DNA of 13,397 nucleotides, taken from assembly GCA_964360375.1 (NCBI GenBank), contig CAYHWG010000028.1, positions 1-13,397 of the forward strand. Direction: 5' to 3'. Under the pieces are notes generated by a model that had not been told where the DNA came from, did not search any database, and saw only the letters and a list, made by a program, of their open reading frames with translations. Shown in pieces: positions 1-4,978 of the stretch; position 1 is the stretch's first letter, and the number at the start of each line of letters is the position of its first letter. A program made the position numbers and the translations under genes. The stretch comes from XYB2-FULL-45-11 sp964360375 (lineage in GTDB: Bacteria; Patescibacteriota; Patescibacteriia; UBA9934; GWF2-40-263).

Positions 1-1
1 T

Positions 2-404
2 AACACAGAGGGAATTTTTCGTATTATTCAATCCATTCCATCTCCAAAGGCGGAACCATTTAAGCGATGGCTTGCAAGGGTGTGATTATGAAATACTGAC
101 AGCGGAAATATCGAAAGCTACTTTTGGAGTAACTCCAAAAGAATACAAGAAGTTAAAAGGGTTGAAGCGTGAAAATTTGCGTGATCATATGGAGGAACTC
201 GAATTGATTTTTAACATGCTCGGCGAACGTGCGACAACGGAGATTCATCGTAATGAAAATTCAAAAGGTGTACCCAAATTGAAATCAGATGCAAAAGTTG
301 GTGGGGAGATTGCGGGTGGTGCAAGAAAACAATTAGAGAAGAAGTTGGGTCGATCAATTGTTACAAAACAGAATCACTTACAGATCGGGAAGAAGAAAAA
401 ATAA
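2..404 (+). pseudogene. dinD: dinD remnant (DNA-damage-inducible protein D), internally deleted and frameshifted
   Basis: Two frames together match the DinD family. Frame one (2-85) reads NTEGIFRIIQSIPSPKAEPF then KRWLARV and hits TGA at 83-85. The other frame (from about 81 to 404) reads CDYEILTAEISKATFGVTP and continues through KEYKKLKGLKRENLRDHMEE and MLGERATTEI to a stop at 402-404. In intact DinD these two blocks are separated by roughly 50 residues, from recall of the family. Here they abut, so an internal deletion not divisible by three joined them out of frame. The 5' end lies outside the window. DinD has a BRO-N-type N-terminal domain and is associated with the SOS response in enterobacteria. 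The C-terminal part could be translated alone from a TTG at 72, but it would lack most of the protein. The family call is firm; the pseudogene call depends on the assembly being correct. Confidence 0.85.
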
Positions 405-408
405 ACCC

Positions 409-437
409 TTCTCGACTTTCGTTGATCCTGTTACAAT
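409..437 (+). promoter_or_regulatory. Candidate promoter of the TrmB-like gene, possibly leaderless
   Basis: TACAAT at 432-437 resembles a -10 box and ends nine bases before the ATG at 447, so transcription would start at or just before the start codon. The -35 region at 409-414 (TTCTCG) is weak. No SD sequence precedes the ATG, which fits a leaderless message. Confidence 0.4.
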
Positions 438-446
438 AATCCCACT

Positions 447-1211
447 ATGGCTACTGATTTTTTTAAACTTCTCACGTCACTTGGCTTATCGAAACTTGAA
501 ACCCGCATTTATATGGCCGGGCTTGAGCTTGGTCCAACATCCGTGCAAGAGATTTCAAAGAAGGCGAATGTGTCTCGCACCGCTTCCTACGAAGCGATTG
601 AATCGCTCCAAAAACGCGGGCTTGTGTCATCATTCATGCGTTCAAAGAAACGGTTTTTTGTGTCGGAAGATCCAGAGCGTGCAGCTGGGCATTTTCGTGA
701 TCAAATTGAGTACATGACAAAACAGATCGTGGATTTTGATAAGGCAATTCCAGAGTTAAAACTCATGGGTGGAGGAGAACGTCCGGCCGTGCGTTTTTAT
801 GAAGGTCGAGAAGCGATCTATTCTTTATTTCACGACATGGCGGAAGTCAAACCAAAAACGTTTGATGAGGTTTCCAATTTGGATGATGTGTATGATTTGC
901 TTGATACTCCTTACATTGATGAAGTGCGAAAAGTGGTTGATCCATCAAAAATAAAAACTCGTATTTTGCATCGAGGACAACTAAGACGGACAGGAAGGGA
1001 ACATGTAGAATTTTGTGAACTTCTTCCAGAACTCGGTAATTTTCATGGTGATATTTGGATTTATGGAAACCGTGTTGCGTTTGCTTCGTTTATCGGTAAA
1101 GTAATGGCCGTGATCATTGAAAGTCAGGAGTTTGCGGATACAGCGCGGGTGTTGTTTGAGGCTGCTTGGAGAATTTGTATGACATCACACCGTGTAGCGG
1201 CACAAAAATAA
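447..1211 (+). CDS. TrmB-family transcriptional regulator
   Basis: A 254-residue DNA-binding regulator. Residues about 8-72 form a winged helix-turn-helix of the TrmB type (LGLSKLETRIYMAGLELGPT, then VQEISKKANVSRTASYEAIE and LQKRGLVSS, followed by a wing). A short linker helix rich in charged residues (about 75-105) leads into a C-terminal effector-type region (about 110-245) with PAVRFYEGREAIYSLF and a GDIWIYGNRVAFASF strand-rich part, as in TrmB proteins that sense small molecules. The ligand cannot be told from sequence. Such genes are common as stand-alone regulators in Patescibacteria and archaea. It follows the dinD remnant by 42 bases and has no co-directional partner downstream, so it probably acts in trans or on itself. 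There is no SD at the ATG; the TACAAT box just upstream suggests a leaderless transcript. Confidence 0.85.
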   Translation: MATDFFKLLTSLGLSKLETRIYMAGLELGPTSVQEISKKANVSRTASYEAIESLQKRGLVSSFMRSKKRFFVSEDPERAAGHFRDQIEYMTKQIVDFDKAIPELKLMGGGERPAVRFYEGREAIYSLFHDMAEVKPKTFDEVSNLDDVYDLLDTPYIDEVRKVVDPSKIKTRILHRGQLRRTGREHVEFCELLPELGNFHGDIWIYGNRVAFASFIGKVMAVIIESQEFADTARVLFEAAWRICMTSHRVAAQK

Positions 1212-1223
1212 AAGATTGAAAAC

Positions 1224-1251
1224 AAAAAACACCCTGAGAATTTCGAGGGTG
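1224..1251 (-). terminator. Rho-independent terminator of the leftward unit (may also stop the TrmB transcript)
   Basis: Inverted repeat CACCCT (1230-1235) and AGGGTG (1246-1251) is followed, read leftwards, by six T residues (1229-1224). On the plus strand the stem is followed only by CAGTTTTCT, so the minus-strand reading is the stronger terminator. Confidence 0.65.
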
Positions 1252-1271
1252 CAGTTTTCTGGAAAGATGGG

Positions 1272-1340
1272 TCGTGTTGCAGGCTCCGCGGCTAAGATAT
1301 TCGCGCGCAGCGAATAGAGCTTATGCCCGCGGGCTGCTCA
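1272..1340. other. Long GC-rich hairpin in the 3' part of the leftward unit
   Basis: TATTCGC (1298-1304) pairs with GCGAATA (1310-1316) around a five-base loop. Outside it, TAAG pairs with CTTA, and two CCGCGG palindromes pair with each other. This makes a nested stem-loop just inside the terminator at 1224-1251, so the leftward transcript ends in a structured tail. It could be a 3' UTR or part of a non-coding RNA; the sequence alone does not decide. Confidence 0.45.
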
Positions 1341-1373
1341 CATGGCTCAAATGCCACCCATATATTACCTCCG

Positions 1374-1514
1374 TCAGATAGCCATCAGATCATTTCCACG
1401 ACGCTTTGTCATGGCAAGATCTACATCGACTGCTTGTACGACCAAATTGTACAAACAACTCGATGATCGACCATGTTGAACATATTCTCGATCAATCGAG
1501 AGTAGACGATGCAT
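1374..1514 (-). CDS. Small hypothetical protein, 46 residues, leftward
   Basis: The frame reads MHRLLSIDREYVQHG then RSSSCLYNLVVQAVDVDLAM and TKRRGNDLMAI, ending at TGA. I do not recognise it. Support comes from context: a GGAG SD lies six bases before the ATG, a strong promoter lies about 250 bases upstream (1792-1764), and a terminator lies about 120 bases downstream (1224-1251), so it is the main ORF of a complete leftward transcription unit. Just after its stop comes GGAGGTAATAT and an ATG with only four codons (MGGI), which resembles an ATG GGT GGA CAT TAG (MGGH) at about 1650 in the same transcript. The protein has one cysteine, no membrane segment and balanced charge. The unit could instead be a non-coding RNA with a chance ORF. 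Confidence 0.35.
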   Translation of the reverse strand: MHRLLSIDREYVQHGRSSSCLYNLVVQAVDVDLAMTKRRGNDLMAI

Positions 1515-1558
1515 GATGTTCTCCAACAGGGTTGTAAGTCGCCAAATCAAGACACAAA

Positions 1559-1600
1559 CTCCGTTTGAAACGGAGGCAAAAAGCCAAAAAGGCTTGTTTT
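1559..1600. terminator. Palindrome plus terminator-like hairpin inside the leftward leader
   Basis: CTCCGTTTGAAACGGAG (1559-1575) is a perfect 8-1-8 palindrome. Next to it AAGCC (1581-1585) and GGCTT (1591-1595) form a short stem. On the plus strand the stem is followed by GTTTTTG; on the minus strand by TTTTTGCC. For leftward transcripts it lies between the promoter and the 46-residue ORF, the position of an attenuator. Function is inferred. Confidence 0.4.
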
Positions 1601-1763
1601 TGTTTCATCGACACACGATTGCTGGTTTCTGGGTCTAATGTCCACCCATGGTTTCCTCACATGACTTATGCAACATGCAAAAGTCTTTCTGGCATCTAAC
1701 CAGGGTCTCGTCTCTGACAACAAGTCTATGACGAGAGTCCACCTCTTTAGGTTCGGACGAGAG

Positions 1764-1792
1764 AGAATATCATACTTTTTCGTAATTGTCAA
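1764..1792 (-). promoter_or_regulatory. Strong leftward promoter with extended -10
   Basis: Read on the minus strand: TTGACA (1792-1787), a 17-base spacer, and TATTCT (1769-1764) preceded by TGA, an extended -10. The predicted start is near 1757. It drives the unit that ends at the terminator near 1224. The divergent rightward promoter at 1909-1937 has the same layout, TTGACA with TGA before the -10. Confidence 0.65.
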
Positions 1793-1908
1793 TAGGTTCA
1801 GACAGTTTTATGACGATAATCATTTCATAGAACCTTATTTAGTCCACAAAGTTTGAACAATAATTTAATCTAAATTTAGCTATTTAAGCTAATAATGCCT
1901 GCTTACTC

Positions 1909-1937
1909 TTGACAAGATCTTTTGTCTGTGATAGTCT
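1909..1937 (+). promoter_or_regulatory. Rightward promoter of the structured-RNA/small-protein array
   Basis: TTGACA (1909-1914), a 17-base spacer and TAGTCT (1932-1937), preceded by TGA. The -35 is perfect; the -10 is weaker. It closely mirrors the divergent leftward promoter (TGATATTCT there, TGATAGTCT here). Predicted transcription starts near 1944, about 565 bases before the first SD-supported gene at 2509. Confidence 0.5.
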
Positions 1938-2138
1938 TGTTTGTTCACTTATCGCTGACATAAGCAGCGAATGGAGGAACAGAAAAAAGCTGACTTCACT
2001 GTTCGTTGAAGTGATCACATACAAAAGTATGCGAATATATGCGATTTATCGCATGAGATCATCAAACGGCACTGCGGAATGTATCGGGAGAATACATAAA
2101 ACAGCGTGCATTCGCCGGGGATGCTTGTCTTGGCGAGT

Positions 2139-2228
2139 CTGAGGGAGAGAGTTGGGGCTTTTGCCCCAGAAACCTGTTTCGTTGCTCATTGGTCCCCCAG
2201 CCAAAAAGTAAACGAATCAGATTTCTGG
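2139..2228 (+). repeat. 90-base stem-loop repeat, copy A
   Basis: First copy of an element found again at 3150-3240 in the same orientation. It runs from CTGAGGGAGAG through GGGGC...CCCC to TTTCTGG. The core from 2168 on differs from copy B at one base in about 61. Its ends pair: CCAGAAACCTGTTTCGTT (from 2166) with AACGAATCAGATTTCTGG (2211-2228), 16 of 18 positions matching, around a 27-base loop that contains TTGG and CCAA. Flanking sequence on both sides is different in the two copies. Confidence 0.8.
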
Positions 2229-2429
2229 AATAAAGGTCTCGACAGCAGGAAGGGGCTTGTGGAAAGCCTTACATAGCATGCTTCACGGCAGGGTGTAAAA
2301 GGTGTGTGGTATGAGGTCGTTTCCGGTTTTTTCGTCTTATCCTACGAGTGGTGGGATAACGAAAAAGCAGGAGCGCTCGCGACGCTCACAGGAAAGATCG
2401 ACGCACACCATCCACATTTTATTTCGACA

Positions 2430-2458
2430 CATCATCCTGCGGCAGGCTCAGGGTGGTG
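2430..2458. repeat. Palindrome of the dispersed CATCCTG...CAGGGTG type
   Basis: Bases 2430-2439 pair with 2449-2458 over ten positions (two G-T wobbles), around a loop with GCGGCAGGC. The CATCCTG-GGCAGG-CAGGGTG layout resembles short palindromic repeats scattered through many bacterial genomes, including Patescibacteria. It lies in the leader of the 191-residue gene. Confidence 0.4.
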
Positions 2459-2508
2459 AATCGAACAACGGTGTTTCATCCGATCATTCGATCGGACCGG
2501 AGGTTTCC

Positions 2509-3084
2509 ATGGACGCATTGATTTTTCGTAAGTCGGATTCGGATGGTCTTGAGACGGAGGACTTCTGCGACGGCGTAAAGCACTACACTCGCACACTCGC
2601 TTCGTTCGGTGTGGACAAGTGTGTGGAGATGGATGGCCCATGCGATGGGTCGTGCAAGGCGGAAGCGCGGACGCAGGATGTGCGTGTGCTCGTCGCAAAA
2701 GCGCAGGGTGATTCGCTCGAGGAAGAAGATGGTCGGATTCTTCCGAGCGTTGTCCTCCTCGACGAAGTCATGACCGCGCTTCTTGCCACGGATCAACCGA
2801 TCAGTGCTGTGAGCTTCGCGTCCATGTACGCGAAACGCAACAGTCGATCGGACGATTACTGCCTCGGATCTCTCCACCTTCATTGGGAAGAGAGTTTCGA
2901 TTGGCATCGTGATCGTGATCCGGTGACGTGCGCTACGCACACGCTGACGACGTCGCCCTGTGACGGATCTTGTCGAGCAACCACGAAGCTCACCCGCGGC
3001 GAAACGCGTTCTGTGCGCAAGCAAGAACGTGATCGTAAAGCGTGGGAGGCGGAGTGGAACGCGAAGTATGGCGCGCCGGCCTAG
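2509..3084 (+). CDS. Hypothetical cysteine-motif protein with two PCDGSC repeats, 191 residues
   Basis: The start is set by GGAGG at 2499-2503, five bases before ATG. The same frame is open further upstream (to 2302), but that stretch translates palindromes and is better read as leader. I do not recognise the protein. It has eight cysteines, with two similar knuckles, C38-x6-C45-x3-C49 and C141-x9-C151-x3-C155, each holding PCDGSC followed by a basic stretch. This suggests duplicated metal-binding or disulfide elements. Residues 78-110 form a helical, more hydrophobic centre (LPSVVLLDEVMTALLATDQP), and the C-terminus (about 160-191) is a basic helix rich in R, K and E. There is no signal peptide or membrane segment. 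Base composition is richer in G+C than in neighbouring genes. The repeated intercistronic module follows the stop by about ten bases. Confidence 0.7.
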   Translation: MDALIFRKSDSDGLETEDFCDGVKHYTRTLASFGVDKCVEMDGPCDGSCKAEARTQDVRVLVAKAQGDSLEEEDGRILPSVVLLDEVMTALLATDQPISAVSFASMYAKRNSRSDDYCLGSLHLHWEESFDWHRDRDPVTCATHTLTTSPCDGSCRATTKLTRGETRSVRKQERDRKAWEAEWNAKYGAPA

Positions 3085-3093
3085 TCTTTTTTG

Positions 3094-3160
3094 CAACCTT
3101 TGGCCGAATATCTTTTCGGCCCCTTTACTCTCGACACGAATCATTCGCGCTGAGTGAGAG
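3094..3160 (+). repeat. Intercistronic two-hairpin module, copy 1
   Basis: GCAACC, then stem GGCCGAA (3102-3108) with TTCGGCC (3115-3121), then CCTTTACT, then a second hairpin CGACACGAA (3132-3140) with TTCGCGCTG (3144-3152), ending TGAGTGAGAG. Copy 2 is at 4011-4082. The first stem changes A-T pairs to G-C pairs between copies while keeping pairing. It looks like a terminator but has no real T-tract, so it may be a processing or stability element instead. Copy 1 runs directly into repeat copy B. Confidence 0.7.
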
Positions 3161-3240
3161 ATTTGGGGCTTATCACCCCAGAAACCTGTTTCGTTGCTCA
3201 TTGGTCCCCCAGCCAAAAAGTAAACGAACCAGATTTCTGG
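3150..3240 (+). repeat. 90-base stem-loop repeat, copy B
   Basis: Second copy of the element at 2139-2228. The stem is longer here because CCCC (3176-3179) can also pair with GGGG (3239-3242), giving about 20 positions. The upstream GGGG (3165-3168) can pair with the same CCCC, so two mutually exclusive folds are possible. One base differs from copy A in the core (C for T in AACGAAYCAG). Confidence 0.8.
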
Positions 3241-3776
3241 GGAAGAGGGCCTTTTCCAGGTAGGCAAACTGCTGAAACAGTTTGCAGAGCCATAGCGTGC
3301 GTAAGGAGTGCACGAACTACTTCGGAGCTTGGGCGAAACGGTAGAATTTTATCACATCGTCTTGAAAAGACTGTGCTGAAATTCACTCGACTTCGTGTCG
3401 GGATACATCGCCCAGCTCAATGAGTGCGGACGGCTCTGTAGTAGCCGCCCCGTACACGACGGAAGAAATCGCTGGGGCGAAATTCCGATTCGGACTCTAC
3501 ACGGTCGAATGAGATTTACCATTTTCTGCGCGAATGCCAAAAGCTTTGCAATAAATAAAACAGGTGTAACATAGCCCGTGTGGCACAGTTATTCCTGATC
3601 TGCCGGCAGGAAACCGGATCCACTGTGCGAGCAATCGCACTCGAGGCTAGAGGTCTCGAATGCGGGTGGAGCCAGAGAAAAGGGGCGGGAAATCGTCCTG
3701 CAATAAAAGCAAAGGCATGCATGAGCCCATCGGCGACACATGCAAGCATGCGAGCAGAACGCATGCACTCTTTTTT
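3161..3776 (+). ncRNA. Candidate structured RNA between the 191- and 54-residue genes
   Basis: No convincing protein gene occupies this stretch. It holds repeat copy B followed by hairpins GCAAACTG (3264-3271) with CAGTTTGC (3278-3285), CGTGC/GCACG near 3298-3316, a long stem GAGCTTGGGCG (3325-3335) with CGCCCAGCTC (3409-3418) enclosing smaller stems, the palindrome TCCGATTCGGA near 3485, GCACAGT (3583-3589) with ACTGTGC (3622-3628), TGCGA/TCGCA, TGCATG/CATGCA and a terminator at 3746-3776. A weak TTGCAA-N15-TAACAT promoter at 3546-3572 could make the last 200 bases a separate small RNA. It does not show the conserved sequences of RNase P RNA, tmRNA, SRP RNA or rRNA that I know. Confidence 0.4.
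3746..3776 (+). terminator. Rho-independent terminator
   Basis: GCATGCG (3746-3752) pairs perfectly with CGCATGC (3760-3766) around a seven-base loop, followed by ACTC and six T (3771-3776). It ends the structured stretch upstream, 40 bases before the GTG of the 54-residue gene, so it could also act as an attenuator for that gene. Confidence 0.65.
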
Positions 3777-3816
3777 CAAAAGCAACTCGAGCGCGAAATG
3801 CGCAAAGGAAACAACC

Positions 3817-3981
3817 GTGCGTAAAACGTACATCATCTGGATTGGGGAACGTGAAGTCGGCCGATATTTTCGTGTGGATGGCTACGCGAAAGCAATTCGA
3901 AAAATGAAGAAGGATGATCAGCTGGTCATTCAAAACGGAACACTTGGTGTTGATTACATCGTGGAGGTTCTTCGACTCTAA
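3817..3981 (+). CDS. Small hypothetical protein, 54 residues
   Basis: The GTG start is chosen because AAAGGA lies eight bases before it and because the same open frame upstream (from 3580) only translates hairpins and a terminator. The protein reads MRKTYIIWIGEREVGRYFRV, then DGYAKAIRKMKKDDQLVIQN and GTLGVDYIVEVLRL. It alternates hydrophobic strands (YIIWIG, DQLVIQN, DYIVEVLRL) with a basic helix, a compact alpha/beta pattern, with no cysteine or membrane segment. I do not recognise a family. It is the second protein gene of the array and is followed by copy 2 of the two-hairpin module. A longer product from 3580 is possible but unlikely. Confidence 0.5.
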   Translation: MRKTYIIWIGEREVGRYFRVDGYAKAIRKMKKDDQLVIQNGTLGVDYIVEVLRL

Positions 3982-4010
3982 CCCGACTGGCATACGTCAA
4001 TGTCACGATA

Positions 4011-4082
4011 GCAACCCTTGGCCGAGTGCTTCACGCTCGGCCCCTTTACTTTCAACGCGAATCATTCGTGTTGAGTGAGAGG
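4011..4082 (+). repeat. Intercistronic two-hairpin module, copy 2
   Basis: GCAACCC, then stem GGCCGAGTG (4020-4028) with CGCTCGGCC (4034-4042) around CTTCA, then CCTTTACT, then hairpin CAACGCGAA (4053-4061) with TTCGTGTTG (4065-4073), ending GAGTGAGAG. The end of the module supplies the GGAG SD (4081-4084) of the next gene. It matches 3094-3160 with changes that keep pairing. Confidence 0.7.
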
Positions 4083-4089
4083 AGATGTC

Positions 4090-4626
4090 ATGTACATTCA
4101 TTGTTCAAAAAAGTTTCCTGGTGTTGTTGTTCATGCGAGTGATGAAGTGTATCAAGAAGCTCTGGCGATCGTAGCAGATGGTTCTTCAATGGAAGGATCT
4201 ACGATCGAAGAAATTTTTGATCATCAGTATGAAGACATGTTTTTCGTTGAAGTCCATGCTAGGTTCCTTGAGTTCGTTCGTTTGCACGGTGCGCGGCGTG
4301 GATGCTCTGAAATTCATGTGTTGAATGCGCATGGTGGAAATGAGGATGGAAAATGGGTGTACGAAGATCGGTCTCGATCGTTCTTGTTGCAAAGATGGAT
4401 CGATCGCCACACAAAACAGGCGGCTGCAATCGTTCTCACGGTTTGCAATGCTGACGGTCTGACGGTTAAGTCTCGTCATATCCCCATTTTTATTCCAGAC
4501 AGCATCGTAGGGAGCGGATTTGCTTTTTTGGGTGAATATCACTTCACCATGCGCTTGCCAAACGGTGAGGAAGTCGATCAATACACAATCGATTATCATC
4601 TGAAGCAAATCCGTTTACAAAAATAG
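4090..4626 (+). CDS. Hypothetical protein with a caspase/CHAT-like His-Gly and Cys pair, 178 residues
   Basis: The ATG at 4090 has GGAG five bases upstream; an in-frame GTG at 4075 lies inside the repeated module and is a worse choice. I see no named family, but the centre has the layout of clan CD cysteine peptidases: strand EIHVLNAHGGNEDG with H81-G82, a helix (RSFLLQRWIDRHTKQ), then strand AAAIVLTVCNADG with C119. In caspases, gingipains and CHAT proteins the catalytic His (in HG) and Cys end successive core strands in this order and at roughly this distance. The remainder (about 128-150, RHIPIFIPDSIVG) could be the next strand and loop. There is no signal peptide or membrane segment, so it is probably cytoplasmic. 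The active-site claim is inference from motif order; alternatively it is an unrelated alpha/beta protein. Confidence 0.6.
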   Translation: MYIHCSKKFPGVVVHASDEVYQEALAIVADGSSMEGSTIEEIFDHQYEDMFFVEVHARFLEFVRLHGARRGCSEIHVLNAHGGNEDGKWVYEDRSRSFLLQRWIDRHTKQAAAIVLTVCNADGLTVKSRHIPIFIPDSIVGSGFAFLGEYHFTMRLPNGEEVDQYTIDYHLKQIRLQK

Positions 4627-4643
4627 ATCGTTCTTTCAAATTT

Positions 4644-4711
4644 TTCGTGGGTAAAGCGTCCACGAACGTAAATATTTTCTCTTGCGAACTTCAGTTCGCC
4701 CTTTTCTTTGG
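4644..4711 (+). terminator. Two hairpins after the 178-residue gene
   Basis: TTCGTGG (4644-4650) pairs with CCACGAA (4660-4666), and GCGAACT (4684-4690) with AGTTCGC (4693-4699), followed by CCTTTTCTTT. The second resembles the first stem of the intercistronic module (a CTTCA-like loop followed by a CCYTTT run), so it is a diverged relative and a modest terminator. Confidence 0.45.
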
Positions 4712-4750
4712 AACATCACAATGTGTGTGGTGGTTCGAACAGAGGTGTTT

Positions 4751-4783
4751 TTCTCGACGCGAAGTGGTCGTGTTGAGTGAGAG
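4751..4783 (+). repeat. Leader hairpin, third copy, diverged
   Basis: CGACGCGA (4755-4762) pairs with TCGTGTTG (4768-4775), extended by CT/AG pairs, then GAGTGAGAG. It matches the second hairpin of the modules at 3128-3160 and 4049-4082. The pairing is kept by C-G to T-G type changes, and a T-T mismatch in the outer stem is present in all three. Confidence 0.6.
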
Positions 4784-4804
4784 GATTCAACTCGGAGGGA
4801 CATC

Positions 4805-4978
4805 ATGGGTAAGAAAAAGAACAGGGGTCCGCAGTATCTTCGTGATGCACAGCGTGCACGTCGGAAAGCGGAGATGGCGGCGGGTTTGCGTGACGGCCGA
4901 TTCGTCGGCAAGACGATTCCAGACAAACGGCGAAAGAAAAAAACAAAACAAGCTGAAAGTGAGCAGGAGGATCTATGA
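4805..4978 (+). CDS. Small highly basic protein, 57 residues
   Basis: ATG with a strong GGAGGG SD (4794-4799) five bases upstream. The protein reads MGKKKNRGPQYLRDAQRARR, then KAEMAAGLRDGRFVGKTIPD and KRRKKKTKQAESEQEDL. It has about 20 lysines and arginines and a short acidic tail, and lacks cysteine and hydrophobic segments. This fits an RNA- or ribosome-binding protein or an unfolded basic tail; no family is recognised. Its TGA (4976-4978) overlaps the ATG of the DHH-like gene (ATGA), so the two are translationally coupled. It is too short for many gene callers but is well supported by its SD and coupling. Confidence 0.7.
   Translation: MGKKKNRGPQYLRDAQRARRKAEMAAGLRDGRFVGKTIPDKRRKKKTKQAESEQEDL

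Larger units (their letters stand above)
1944..2508 (+). ncRNA. Candidate structured RNA or long 5' leader upstream of the 191-residue gene
   Basis: This 565-base stretch has no credible gene but many near-perfect hairpins, in order: TCGCTG/CAGCGA near 1960-1980; ATGCGA (2039-2044) with TCGCAT (2049-2054); ATGTAT (2079-2084) with ATACAT (2092-2097); GGGGC/GCCCC at 2154-2167; the stem-loop of repeat copy A (2166-2228); TTTTTCG/CGAAAAA plus TTATCC/GGATAA (2328-2366); GAGCG/CGCTC (2371-2387); a wobble-containing stem at 2430-2458; and TCCGATC (2479-2485) with GATCGGA (2490-2496), which sits directly before the SD. It begins at a promoter and ends at a start codon, so it could be a regulatory leader, a separate RNA, or both. 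I cannot match it to a known family. Confidence 0.4.

Noticed and set aside
1657..1742. Short GTG-started minus-strand frame ending in MGGH
   Set aside because: The purine run AAAGAG directly abuts the GTG, leaving no SD spacing, and the peptide is only about 35 residues; too weak to list as a gene.
1547..1792. 81-residue minus-strand ORF
   Set aside because: Its start lies in the -35 box of the leftward promoter and it runs through the terminator-like stem and palindrome.
2302..2508. N-terminal extension of the 191-residue protein to 260 residues
   Set aside because: It covers leader hairpins and a dispersed palindrome, while the ATG at 2509 has an ideal SD.
2476..3267. 263-residue minus-strand ORF
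   Set aside because: It lies opposite the SD-supported 191-residue gene and its codons mirror that gene; no SD or promoter.
3325..3418. tRNA-like region with a TTGAAAA loop (Phe GAA anticodon) and CGGTAGAAT
   Set aside because: The loop is framed by only three good pairs, the outer stem is 10 pairs with a bulge instead of seven, and there is no proper T-arm or CCA end. It is kept as part of the structured stretch.
1212..3776. CRISPR array
   Set aside because: The repeats are only two to three, irregularly spaced by about 0.7-1 kb, and no cas gene is present.
3580..3816. N-terminal extension of the 54-residue protein to 133 residues
   Set aside because: The extension translates several hairpins and a Rho-independent terminator and has no SD at its ATG.
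4049..4082. Integron attC-like site (GTTGAGT fits GTTRRRY)
   Set aside because: The hairpin is too short, the opposite box does not fit, copy 1 has GCTGAGT, and no integrase is in the window.
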